Of a stretch of 64,000 nucleotides of DNA, positions 35,857 to 48,222 are shown one piece after another. Both the position numbers and the translations under genes were made by a program. How positions within the stretch are numbered: the first letter of the stretch is position 1; the number at the start of each line of letters is the position of its first letter. Below the pieces are notes generated by a model that ran no database searches, was not told the DNA's origin, and saw nothing but the letters and a program-made list of their open reading frames with translations. The DNA is from Apiospora phragmitis (Eukaryota > Ascomycota > Sordariomycetes > Amphisphaeriales > Apiosporaceae), in contig JAQQWL010000004.1 in NCBI GenBank assembly GCA_038363925.1, positions 496,001 to 560,000 of the forward strand, given 5' to 3'.

Positions 35857-37511
35857 AGTGTCGCAATTGGAATTTGGATTCATAATACCGCTACGGAAAA
35901 AAGAGGCGTTTTCTATTTGGGAATATATTACTGAGGATACCCGGCGACACTTGAATTGGTTTGGAATTATTCTGGTTATTGTCGCGATATCTACGTTTTG
36001 GATGAGTTTTTTCTTCTTTGACTTCCATATATAGATAGTATTAGATAGCTTATACATCATTGCGCAAGTTAAATCTATAGTCTTTCTGTCATTGCGACCG
36101 CATGTGAACCGTAATGCGACCAGTTGGCATATCGACAACCCGTAAGGTCTTGGGAACCTGCTCCTGGTCGCATTCCTTGTCCCTGGCCAGTGACCAACCA
36201 TCCATTCTGCGGAACTGGCAAATGCACGCCTGTAACTTCATTCCTCGTCCAGCAACCCACAGGACGTGCCTTCTGTCGCGATAGGAAGCTGGCCCACCAA
36301 CTCCGTGTAAGTCAAAGTGGGACGGTCTCTAGTGCACTTCCGCGAAGTGACTCACACGGGAAACCCTGCGAGCGCGGAGAACGAGCTGCCCCTCTGCTGC
36401 CCCTCATCGCGCAACGGCGGCCATGCGCCGCCAAATTCTTTCTCAGTGTCTCTGCTCCAAATTTTCCGAAGCGAAGTGCAATGAAAGGAGTCAACCCAAC
36501 CCTGCGATCCTTTCGGGCCACACCCCAACTGGCAGTGCTCGGGTCAATCACACAAGTCATCCAACAACACCAGACATTGCTTTTTTTCTCTTGTGCTCGG
36601 TGCCTGCCGGTATGGCCTGCTAGCCAGGCTCCCGTATTTTCTAGGTACACTTAGCTCTTCGCCGAGATCCGGAAACAGTCCAGCTGCACAGGAAATCAAG
36701 AATGCATGCAGATCAAAAATCAATCAGTTGGTCAATTAGGCAAACAACTTCGACTGCCCCTCCCCCGCGACAAGCCCATCCCTCTCACTCGCCAATCTAT
36801 CTGCACACTCCTCACCCACCTCGCTACGGTCATCTTATCAGTCATCGTCGTGGTGCGCGAGTGCGGGGCACACACACCACATTACAAGCTCTCGGAGTCC
36901 TACTAGGCCGGTAGACAGGGATACTCCCGTTCCACCTTTTCTAGGTAACAGTCATACGGCACGACGGGAAACGCCATGGCATTCTTTCACTTCTGACCCA
37001 TGCCGCGCTGAATCCCCATGCATATCCCGACGAAGTGCCACTTGCGGTCGCCACCTGCGGTCCCCGTATGTACGGATGACGGATAGTATGACTGCAGACT
37101 GGACGGTTCCGAGCTTTTGCCCCGAAAAGGGGGGAATACCTAACTAACCCATGTAAAGCAAAGTCCTATACAGGGATGTCTTTGTCCTTTTCCTAGGCGA
37201 CAGCTATCCGGACCTGATACTGTTTTCGTGGCCTGCAATGCGCTACACGTGGAATGGCCAAGACAATAAGTCCAGCGAGAGTGCAGAAGCTGCTCAACAA
37301 CTAGGTAGTCCTGTTCGAGTTATAGCCTACCCGTTAATTAGCCTCCCCGTGCGAACAGGCGACTGTTTACCACGGCTAAGATAATACGTTAAACGGCTAA
37401 TTATCACGCAGCTTACCTCAGGCGTCTATGAGTTAATAGCACGCTGTTCTCTGTGACAATAACTACATACTATAAAAGAAACAATTCACAATTAGAGCAA
37501 AAAGACGTTCA
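35857..37511. other. Intergenic, nothing recognised
   Basis: The 3' flank of the Arg/Ser-rich gene followed by about 1.3 kb with only chance frames. Short inverted repeats are at 37311-37361 (CCTGTTCG/CGAACAGG) and about 37331-37401 (TAATTAGCC/GGCTAATTA). Confidence 0.45.
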
Positions 37512-38120
37512 CTAAGCCAGTTCGTGGCAATTCCATTGTTCAGTGATGCAGTCCTCGTAAGGAATCTGTCCTGTTATACAATCCGAGAAGGCTCGGATGT
37601 CGAGCAGCAAAATGTGCAAATCAACGCGAACACTAACGCCATGATTACCCTTGCCCTTTAGAACCGTTGTCATCAAAACCATTCCCCCATCTAAGCGACG
37701 GAACTGTGTCGTCGCCGACGGCCGGAGGGGGTGGCCAAGTCCCCCCCGCCCGTCACACCAGAGAAGCCGGAGGCGTTGGCGATGGCCACGGCCCGGCCGA
37801 TGGCGGCGGCGAGCTTCTTGATCTTGGCGTCCTCCTTCTTTCCAGCTGCCGCCGGGTCGGCGGCGGCGGCGTCGGCGTCGATCACTGATTGATCCACGAG
37901 GCCAACCGCCCCGGCGACGACCCGGCCGGCCGGCCCGACAGGCGAGCAGCCAGCGTCGGCACAGCGACCACACACAAGCGACGACCCCCAGGAGCGACAG
38001 CCATTGCACCCACAGGGGGATGCCGGTGGCTCCTTGGTCTGACGCCCCCAGGGGTGTCCAGAAGTCTGGCAGAGGCTAAACGACACTCAACGTTAGCGGT
38101 GCTCTCCAGGAAGGTGAGTT
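37512..38120 (-). CDS. Poly-Ala module gene or remnant, copy 1
   Basis: Minus-strand sequence related to 49448-50760. One frame (38086-37691) gives GRVVAGAVGLVDQSVIDADAA followed by AAADPAAAGKKEDAKIKKLA and AIGRAVAIANASGFSG. An overlapping frame (38009 on) gives a hydrophobic stretch IPLWVQWLSLLGVVACVW followed by RRWLLACRAG. A third, 5' frame reads ESTANVECRLASAR. The same three peptide blocks occur in the other copies in the same order, each in a different frame, so introns or frameshifts separate them. Family unknown. A membrane segment plus an Ala-rich helix is all that is visible. Confidence 0.45.
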
Positions 38121-38340
38121 ACTGTAGTATGAATTACGGTGGCTGTGGTGGTGGTGATGGTGATGGTGGTGGTGGTGTTGGTGAGCATGGCCCCGGTTAC
38201 ATTGTCCACGTGCTATATACATACTCGATCAGTTTGGGTTGCTTCACAATATATTCTGGGATAAAGCTGTAAGTACGTACGTGGTCTAAATGATGATGAT
38301 GATGGTGGTGGTGTTGGTGGTAGTAGTAGTAGTTTCTGCT
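38121..38340. repeat. Trinucleotide microsatellites
   Basis: GGTGGT/GATGGT repeats at about 38137-38185, and GATGATGATGATGGTGG with AGTAGTAGTAGT at about 38290-38333. They sit immediately upstream of the minus-strand module. A similar GGTGGTGGTG stretch follows the module copy near 50800. Confidence 0.7.
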
Positions 38341-39702
38341 TGATCCGGTCAGTACACATATTAAGGCAGCCTTTCGAAGGCGTCTAAACAGGTAAAGAAA
38401 ACTTACGAGGTTGCTCTTTTTTTAGAAAAAAAAAAAGACGTAGAGAGAATATTGTGCTATAACCAACGGTCAGTATGATCGAATAAGGAGGTAGGTATGC
38501 AATTAAAACGCATGAGGCTACTTACTGCGATCTTTCGGCGCAGAGAAAAAAAAGAAAGAGATTCAAAATTCCCAAGCACCAACATTTGTTAATATCCGAC
38601 GCGCAAGCATTGCCTTAGGTAGTGGGTCCAGCTACGCGACTGCCTCCTTTTTTCTTTCCCAAATCCTTCAACCACCCAGTGGAGACGTCTCCTTCTTTCC
38701 TTCCGAAGTGCTTGAATCACCCAGTGACGACGTAGACAAGTATTGACCTATCTTCTATTTCTGAACCTACACACTTTATATTGACCGGTGCCGTACCACA
38801 TAAGTGTAGTGACTCCTAGTATCATTGTATCTTATACCATCGAGAAGTCAAAGAGGCCTTATACTGGCGGCTGGCACGCTGAGACGAAGAAAAGGTGCTA
38901 TTGGGGATCCTGCCTTATCCTGTACATGTACCACTACCCCATTCTCAATGGGCGTAGCTGCTGTAGTGCCTTGAGCCCCCCTTACGGTGTACGCCCTAGT
39001 ATAGGACTATTAGTGGGCGCTGACAAAAGAAGATAGAGCTGTTTTGCTACTAGTCGGCCGTTAGAATAGATTAATATGGCATGTGTACATGTATCTATGG
39101 TAATAATATGCACTCTACATTTACAGAATGACCAGGTCATCCCCGGCTCTGTGCTGGACCTATTTTAACCGGCCGGCGGGCGGGGAAGGGTGAGGTAAGT
39201 AGATAGGTAAGCAGGTAATATTATTAATTAAACATAAAGGGGTGTGAAATATAACCCGCGATATAGTATTTATTAAATGCTTTAAGATATATGTGGGCCT
39301 TTATGCACGAGAGTATTAATATAAGACACACGTAGTGTAAGCAACGAGTTAATTAAAGAGAGAAAGACGAGAATTCTTAAGAGTAGCTCTGTGATGTGAT
39401 TATGAATATATACAGGTAATACACGTGAAAACTAGCTCAATAGAGGGACAACCACCATTGGAATTGCACCCAGCTCATCTTCTAGGAATACCGGCATCTC
39501 TCATAAGTATTTTTAAAGAAGTGCGAGTTGGTATTCCATGAACCTCTGGCCCAAGGGCTCACACTTGCTAAATGTGTATGATCCCTTTGATTCAGAGTCC
39601 TTCATTGTCTTGAGCTATTGAGAAAACGGGAATAAAGGTTAATGAATTCTAAGGCTGTGACAAGGGCAGTAAGGGCTTAGATAGTATTCAGCTAATAAGC
39701 TA
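38341..39702. other. Intergenic transition toward the AT-rich block
   Basis: No gene recognised. Two imperfect copies of a ~47-bp sequence occur at about 38650-38735 (each with CCACCCAGTGGAGACGT or TCACCCAGTGACGACGT). GC content falls from about 39215. Confidence 0.45.
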
Positions 39703-40484
39703 AAGCACCCCTCTACGGACCACCCCTTTGCGGACTAGAAAACCTACTAAACACACCCTTTTAATTGTGTTATTTTTATAATTAAAATTAATTAAGACAT
39801 GCTATTTTTTAATATTTTTAATAATAATATAATCCTTTGTTTTTATTCTATTATTTTTTATTCCCTCTATATCGTTCTGCGGCCTGCTTAGCACCTTAAC
39901 GTCGATAAATTCGTCCTTAAATACGACCCTACCTTTTAGCCTCCGCTTAGCCCGTCGTATATCAGCTATACGAATAAATCGCGATCTCGATATAATTCTT
40001 ACCTTTTAATATATTTTAATAGTTTTTTTATTAATTTTAATTTAAAAATAATTAATTTAAACTTCGAGGCTCGCGATTTTATTAGTTTATTTATTAAAGG
40101 ACTTATTAGCCTTACGAATAAAAAATCTTTAAAAAAAATAATTAAAAATAAAGTTTATAGCGGCTAGTTTTTAATTACTATTTCTTAATACTTAATTATT
40201 AAAAGATGTTTCGATAAGTTTTAAGGCTAACTTAGCGACGAAATCGAGCGTCGATTCTTTATTAACTACCGGGGTAGTTTTAAACGTAGTCAAGCAATAC
40301 CCTTATCTTTTAAAATAATATATTTCGATAATAAAGGTTTTAATTAATCTCGCGGATAAATCCTAGCTATTTTTTAAGCATTTTAAATCGTTAAAAGAGT
40401 TAAGATATTAATATTAACTTAGCGGTATATTTCTAATATATTTAATTTAATAGGTTTAAGTTTAAAAACCGCGTTTAAGTATAT

Positions 40485-41115
40485 TGTAACGAACGCTATC
40501 AGGGGTTTAAATAGAAACCTGGTAAGACGTATCGAAGGGTTTATATTTAGTAATACGAGAGAGTATCTAAACGTGCGATAGAAGTCCGCTCTTATCGATA
40601 TAATATGTAATAACCGTAGGAATAAATATAACGTAAAAGGGTAAACGATAAAGTTATTTATAATAAAGTCGTTAAAGTAATATGTTTTATTAATAAATTA
40701 AATTAATACTTAAATTAATTATTAAAATAAAGAGTGTTTATATAAAATATAAGGGGAAACGTTCGTAATTATATATCTAATCCCTCTTTTATTAATTTCT
40801 TTAGATTACGTCGCGGATTAGTGATCCGTTCCGGTTAGTTCACCGGGAGCGTCGTGATCCCGTAGTTCGTGGATTACCGGGAGCGTCGTGATTTTATTGC
40901 TCGTCACGTAACTCCCGTTAAGTGCTTATCCTCCCTATGGTTTATCGTAAGGTTTTTATATTAGGCGCTCGTTAATTACGAAGTATAAGTAAGTTTATAT
41001 TAATATAGCTAGCAGCTCTATCGGTACTAGTAATATCGTAACCTTGCCGGGGTATAGTAGTTCCGTGCCGATATTTTTTATAGGTTTAGTTGTATAATTA
41101 AGCTAGGTCGTAATA
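40485..41115 (-). repeat. 3' LTR of gypsy element
   Basis: This 631-bp repeat contains two copies of a ~34-bp internal unit (GGGAGCGTCGTGATCCCGTA type). It is more RIP-mutated than its partner. Confidence 0.88.
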
Positions 41116-41135
41116 TTATCCTCTTTTTTTAATTA
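41116..41135 (-). promoter_or_regulatory. Polypurine tract of gypsy element
   Basis: On the minus strand AATTAAAAAAAGAGGATAA lies directly before the 3' LTR, where second-strand synthesis would be primed. It supports the minus orientation. The homologous tract of the second element is at about 58069-58088. Confidence 0.6.
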
Positions 41136-41859
41136 CTTTATCTTTAAAGCGCTAGGTTTTATAAGTACCCTAGTTTTCTTATTTTACTAGGTTTAGTGAG
41201 TTTCTTCCTTATTTATTACTTTTATTATAATATCTACTTATTATAATATTTAGTCGTATCGAGAAGTTTTTTATTAAAGCCCGTAAACGTTCCTTTTTTC
41301 GTAATTATATTACCCTTAACGGCCGATCTGTTAATATGCTTTATTCGTATTATTTTAAGAATAAAAAGCCGAATTATCGCATTGCTAACCGTTCTTTTTA
41401 TTACGAGGAGTACGTAAATCGCGGCCGTTAATGCGATAATTTTTTAATAGTTTCTTTTTTAAAGAAGGTTCTAGCGTAATAGCGTAAGCTAGATACGGAC
41501 AAGGAGGAGGCGGGCGAGAAATTATTATCGCTTTATTCCGAATTAATTAAATTATAGTCCTAATTTACCGAGGCGGCTAGGCGTTTTTCGAGGATTCGGA
41601 AAATTCGTCGGAAGGTGAAGGAGCGGGGCGCTAATTTATTTAGTCGGGGCATAGAGGAGCTGGATAAGGAGGATAACGTTCTCCTTACCTTGGAAGGTTA
41701 TAAGAACTGTTTAGTGGGCGACTTTTAGTATATAGGTATCCCTATGGACGTTAACTGGTCCTCCTTTAGTTTAACGGATTTTAGGGATTTAAGCCCCTTA
41801 ATATTTTTTAAGGTTTTTATTATTTAAATTCCCAAAGTTCCTTAACGGTGTTTTCTAAG

Positions 41860-44800
41860 TGTTTCTTAGGTTCCTAAGTGTTATCTTTTAATAGGTAACC
41901 CTTTTATTAGACGAGGTATTTTTACCCTCGGCCGATCTTTTTTTTATTAATAATTTTTTTAACTTCGTATTTATACTAATTTAGTTCGACCTTTAATTAG
42001 GTATCGAGTACTACGTGTACTAGGGCTGGCTCGAGTAAGGAAATATAGAATATTAAGTATATCTTTATATTTTTAAGTAATAATAGGCGATAATTAATTT
42101 TTAAAATAACTTTTACGATTTTAAATAATCCGATCTTTTTAAAGTTTAGTTTATCGTTAAGTCGTTTAGTTTTAATATTTTATTATAAGAGGTAAACTTT
42201 TTTTCCTTTTTTAAAGGTTAATCCTTTTAATTTTACTTAGTCGGCGTATTTCTTTATTCTTTTTTAAAGGAAGGCGAGGTTTTATTATAGCGCGGCTTAG
42301 AATTCTTTTAGTTTTTCGATTTAAATAGTCGCAACCGGTGTTAACTCTCTTTTTAAAGGTTTCTTAGCGATCTCGGGATTATACCCGTAATTTACTCGAA
42401 ATAGTAATATACGTATCGCCTCGTTATTTACGCTATTATAAATATATTATATTATTAATAATAGCGATACCTAATTATTTTGTTTATAATTAATATAATA
42501 TTATAAGTATTATTTTAAAGTTTAATTTATACGTTCGGTCTAATTATCCGTTTAAGGATAATAGGCCGTAAATAGCTTATATTTAATACCGAGTCGCGTT
42601 ATAAGCGATTTTTAAAATTTAATAATAAATAGTTTATTTCGATCCGAGATAATCGTTTCTGGTAGTCCGTATTAATTAACGATAATACGGAAGAACATAT
42701 AAATAAGGTTATTAATATTACTTAATTTTATATAAAAGAGGAAGTAGGCGTATTTTATAAGCTTATCGGTAATTATTAAAATATTGTCGTATTTAACCTT
42801 AGTTAGTAGTTTTTTAGAGGCTAGTAGTTTAATTATAAAGTTTAGCGCGATAGTTTTTTAAGCTCTATCCGGCGGTAAAATCGGTTATAGTTCTTTATAA
42901 AGTTTATATCTAGTGGCCTTAGCTTTATTATATAGGTTATATTCGCTAATTACTTTAGTTATAAGGGGCTTTAAGTTCTTATAATCGAATTACTTAGTAA
43001 TTCGCTTTTAGGTTTTGAAGACTCCTTGGTGTCTATGTGTAGGGTGCTCGTGGAATTCCTTAACGAATTCCTCGCGGAAGGGTTCCGGGATATAGATCTT
43101 GCCGTGATAGTATAGGATCCTTTCTTTAATATCGAGTCCGTCCTTTGTTTAATCGGCAAAGTCCGGGGTTTTAGGGGCGTATCCTTTAAACTTAATAACC
43201 TATTCGTTATAGTATTAAACTTAATTAATAGCGTTTAACTACCGGGGTAGTATTAGGTTATTATTTTAATCCTATATAAAGATAGTACGTGTTTCGGGTA
43301 GTACCTCTTTTTAATAGTCCGGTTATTAATTTAAAGCGTTGGCCCTTTTATTTTCGCTACTTTTTTTATAAATAATAACGAAATTAAATTTTAATAGGAA
43401 TTCGGACTATTATATTTATTATTTATTTAACTTTTTCGTAATAATGAACGTAGTAAGGTTTTTATAGTTAATATAGATTTTTATTAGCTTTATTATTTCG
43501 TTAAGGTAATGTTTCTATTTTTTAAAGGCTTTAATAATAGTTATTAACTCTTTATCGTAGATTTAATAATTAAGTTCTAGTTTATTTAATTTTTTCGAAA
43601 AAAATACGATAAGGTGCGACTTTCTGTTATTGTTCCGTTAATTTAATTGCTCTCCGATTATATAGTTCGATACGTCGGTCTCGACTTTAAAGGGTTTAGC
43701 TAGATCTGTTACGCGAAATATTGGTTCGTTAAGGATTCGTTCCTTTATTATTTAAAAGGCGGTTTTTTCCGCTTCCCTCTACCTGAATAGTTCGTTTTTT
43801 TTCGTTAGGTTTGTAAGGGGTGTCGCTAACCTGCTAAATCCCGGGATAAAGATCCGGTAATAATTAGCTAGTCTTAAGAAGGATCTAATTTTTATAGCGT
43901 TTATAGGCGTAGGTTACTCCTTAACTATTACGATTTTTAACTGTTTTATTCGTATTTCTCTAAGGGATATTACGTATTTTATAAACGTAACTATTTATTA
44001 ATAAAACTCGCTTTTTTTTAAGTTTATTAATAAATTAGTATCCTATAGCTTTTAAAGTATTAACTTTACGTACTCTTTATATTATTCTTCGTTTTCGGAA
44101 TAAATAAAAATATTATCGAGGTATATTATAATAAACTTATCGAGGTATTCGTATAAAATATAATTAATTATTAATTAAAAATTAGTTAACGCGTTAATTA
44201 ATTTAAACGGTATAGCTTAATACTCGAAATATTTATATTTTATTTATAACGCGGTTTTTTATTCTTTTTTTTTCTTAATACGGATTAGGTTATATACGTT
44301 AAAAAGGTTAAATATTATAAAGATTTTAACGTGTAGTAGCTTATCCCGTAAATCGCTAATTAAAGGTAAGGGGTACCGGTTTTTAATAGTGATTTCGTTA
44401 AGCTTTCGATAATCGATATATATACGCCACTTAGGTCTCCCGTCCTTACTTTTTTTTAGAATAAAGAGGATGGGGAAGCCTATTAGCGATATAGATGGTT
44501 ATATAACTCTTTTCTCGAGGTTTTCCGTAATATACTTTTTTAAAGCCCGTTCGTATTCTTGGTTAAGTTTATATATAAGTATAAATAGGGGTTCCTTCCT
44601 ATTTTTAAAGGGTATTTTATAATCCTATTATATGTAAAACGGTAAGCCTATTTCTAATTTCTTATTAAAAAAACCTTCGAATTACCGATACTTTCTTAAT
44701 ATAATTGTTATAACGTTCGGTTTAAGTTTTTTAATAATAATATATACTTTAAATACTTTAAGTTTATTAAAGGATCGCTTTTTAAATCGTTACTTATTAA

Positions 44801-47500
44801 TTAAACCTCTTTTTAATATATTTTATTAAAATTAACTTATTTTTTAATTAATTTTAAAATTATTTACCTATAATTAAGGTATCCTTAAAATTATATCGTA
44901 TCTTGCGACGTCCGTAATATTATACGTAATTCGTTTTTAATATCCTTCGATATCGACTAAAAAGTTCGCGACTTCTTTCCGTACTTCTTTATTATTATAA
45001 GTTATAAATCTTTTATCGACGGTTTTAAGTCGGTATAGGGCGTTTTTCTCCTACTATTCTAATTTTAGGCGATTAATAATTCGTAGTGAGATATAGTTTC
45101 TTTACGCTCCGCTATTAAGTAGCGCTTTAATATAAACTCCTTTTATATTTATTATTAAAATAATATATTTATAAATCTTTTATTTATCCGTTATTTAATA
45201 TAGGGACCTCTCTTAATCCGCTTAGTATTATCCCTTTATATTCGGCGGTGTTTATTTCCCGACCGATATCTTTTTAAGTAAGTAATAAATTCCTATAACT
45301 AATAATTTTATCGTCGCTATCATTCCCTTTTTTTTTTTATAAAAAGCTTTTTAATACGCTAATAAAAATGTTTTTATATTCCTCCCCGTATATAATATTA
45401 TCCTTAATACTTAAAATTCGGGTTTTTTGGGTAATTTAAAAGTTTATTAAGTTCGCTAAAATTTATAAACGTTTTATAAATCCTTAATTATAATAAGGAG
45501 TTTTTTTTATTAAACGTATACTTATATATCTTAAAAGTATTAGGCGTTTTCCTTTAAACGTTTATAAGCTCGCGATTTTTTTTAAGCATATTTAAGGTAC
45601 TAGTCCTCAAAACACTCCTTTTAATTCCGTCTTTCTAAATAGTATTTTCGTAGTTACCTTAAATCTTTTTATACTAATAAGTACGCGCGTCGTTTATTAG
45701 GGATCGACGTCTTAACTTTCCCGATTATATAATTAAGGTATAAATTTATAATAACTCGTTTATTAATTCGTTAAAAAAACTATTTATTTTCGAATTTTTT
45801 CGTAAAATATTCTATATAAATATCGTATACGTATAAAGTTTATAAAAACGTGAAGTATACTTCGTTCGTAAAAAAGATTTAAGAGTTATCGCTTATTACG
45901 TAATTACTACGGACTCTTTAAATAAATCTTACCGTAATAAGTATTTAGCGTAAATATTTCGAATCCGGGTAAAGAATACTCGGGATAATTAATTATCCGT
46001 TATTTTTAAGATTTTTAAACTTAATAATTTCTTTTATAAGTTCGTTTATTAATATACCGATTAAGCGTTTATAGCTCGTCGGCTATTTTTTCTTCGCTTA
46101 TAATATTTTTAATAAAATCGCTTCTTTTATTATATATAGAGGCGCGTTTTTAGCTTATTATTACGAAGCTTCGGTTATAGCTACCTTTACTTTTAAAGGT
46201 TTTAAAGAATTATCCCGTTCTTTCTTTATTCGCTAAATAGGAGGTGTACTTATTATCGTAACAGGCTATTTAAAATAGGCTACCGTAATTAATAATAGCG
46301 CTACTTCTTTTAATAATTAATATAAAGGTGTTTTCGTTTTATATAGCGTTAACGTATCGTTTTTTAGGAACTTTTTAATAATCCTTCTTCGGAGCTCGGT
46401 ATTCTTAAAAGTAATACCCTTTTTCTAATAATTATAACAAGTAACGTTTTATTTTTTATTATTCTTATCGTATTTAATAATATTAAAATTTATAGGTCTA
46501 TTATAATAACCGTACGCGTTAATATTTTTCGGCTATATACTATAGTAGTAACGCGGTCGTCCTATATTAGCCTAGATTCGATTAGTTTATCATTACGGTC
46601 CGCCTTACTTTTCGCGGCGTCGTTTATATATACGAGTATCGATCTTAATCGTGAGCTCTATATACGAAAAGAAATTATTAAAGGTATCAAGCCGGCTAAA
46701 TTTATTCTTAACGTCCTCCTTTAATCTTTAATAATATATTATAATTTTAATAATTTTAATATAATTTAGTCGAGCTATAATACGTCGGAATTCGGCGGTA
46801 TAAAAGGCGGCTAATCCTTTTTATTTAAGAGTCTTAAGCTCTCTTTTTACTTATTATTTTTCGTCGACGTCTTAAAAAAGTGATTTAAAAGCGTCCTCGA
46901 AGCTATCGTAACTTTTAAAAATACGTTATACCTCCGTGCGGCACAGTTTAACTTACTAATCGGTTTTTACGAGTTCGTCGAAATAAGGTTTGAACTAAGC
47001 GAGTATTTTACTTTTAAAAAATAAAGCGGCGTAAATAACTTATTACGTAAAGTTTTCGAATATTTTTTTATAAAACCGCTAATAAGCTTTAACTTAAATA
47101 AGGAATCTTTAAAAGTTCCCGTTTATTCCGTCGAATAACGTAAATAAATTAATCTTTATTCCTTTTTTTAAGTCGATAAAAGTTTAAATAATATTAGCGG
47201 GGGTACGGAGGAGATATACTTCTTCGCGTAGCTCGTCGATATCGGGTACTTATCCTAGGTTTTCTTTTATTAAAAAGGCGTTACGTTCCTTTTCGAGCTT
47301 AACGTAATAATATTAATAGTTAACGTTTTCCTATTTAAGTTTTTTAATTCTCTTAATTAATACTTAACGGGTAAAGCCGTCGTTATTATCGTCGTTATTT
47401 ACCTCTATAACGGGATCTCGTTAAAGGGTATTTACAGTAATAATAGAGGCCTTCCCGTAACGAGGGGTATTACTAGGTCTAGGAGTAAATATATTTCTTA
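41860..47500 (-). pseudogene. gypsy gag-pol-chromodomain remnant
   Basis: Readable only across stops and frame changes. RT retains DYRKLN near 44410, while the catalytic box reads YLDN instead of YLDD (44112-44123), a G-to-A change. The integrase zinc-finger stretch (43150-42970) is nearly intact, with ERILYYHGKIYIPEPFREEF and FHEHPTHRHQGVFKT, and keeps its His ligands. Confidence 0.8.
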
Positions 47501-47557
47501 TAAGTATTATTATTTAAAAGTTTAAATAATAACTTATAAAAATAAGAGTAATTAAAA

Positions 47558-48222
47558 TATAACGAACATTATTAAAGGTTTAAATAAAAACCTAATAAAA
47601 CGTACCGAAGGATTTATATTTAATAATACGAAAAAGTATTTAAACGTATAATAAAAGTCCGCTCTTATTAATATAATATATAATAGCCGTAAAAATAAAT
47701 ATAACGTAAAAAGGTAAATAATAAAATTATTTATAATAAAGTTATTAAAGTAATATATTTTATTAATAAATTAAATTAATATTTAAATTAATTATTAAAA
47801 TAAAGAGTATTTATATAAAATATAAAAGGAAACGTCCGTAATTATATATTTAATCCCTCCTTTACTGATTTCTTTAAATTACATCGCGGATTAGTAATCC
47901 GTTCCGATTGGCTCACCAGGAGCGTCGTGATCCCGTAGCTCGTGGATCACCGGGAGCGTCGTGATCCCGTAGCTCGTGGATTACCGGGAGCGTCGTGATC
48001 CTGTCGCTCGTCACGTAACTCCCGTTAGGTGCCCATCCTCCCTATAGTCCACCGTAGGGTCTCTGTGTTGGGCGCCCGTCGGTCGCGGAGTATAGGTGAG
48101 CTCATGTTGGTGTAGCCGGCAGCTCTGTCGGTGCTGGTAATATCGTAACCTTGCCGGGGCATAGTGGTTCCGTACCGATACTTTCTGTGGGTCTGGTCGC
48201 ATGATTAGGCTAGGTCGTAATA
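47558..48222 (-). repeat. 5' LTR of gypsy element
   Basis: This 665-bp repeat has three copies of the ~34-bp unit (two in the other LTR), which accounts for the 34-bp length difference. Its right half (about 47880-48215) is GC-rich and almost free of RIP changes. Confidence 0.88.

Larger units (their letters stand above)
40485..48222 (-). mobile_element. Full-length Ty3/gypsy chromodomain retrotransposon, RIP-degraded
   Basis: LTRs at 40485-41115 and 47558-48222 begin T(G/A)TAACG and end CGTAATA (plus-strand view). The 5-bp target duplication TATAT is at 40480-40484 and 48223-48227. Minus-strand remnants in order from the right are: zinc-knuckle gag (about 46410-46460, CYNxQKKGxY), protease (about 45060-45130, ALLxSGA), RT (about 44000-44750), RNase H (about 43560-43690, DKELxAII), integrase HHCC (42970-43150), integrase core (about 42535-42665, TIISDR and LGIKYKL), and chromodomain (about 41870-41985, YEV-KIINKKKIGR with KGY). 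A purine-rich tract lies beside the 3' LTR. This is chromovirus gene order. No complete open frame remains. Confidence 0.9.

Noticed and set aside
42971..43159. 62-codon minus-strand frame starting MPIKQRTDSIL
   Set aside because: The real coding frame here is the adjacent one, which spells the gypsy integrase zinc-finger region.
48011..48202. 63-codon minus-strand frame in the gypsy LTR
   Set aside because: It is open only because this LTR half escaped RIP; LTRs of this type do not encode proteins and the other copy has no such frame.
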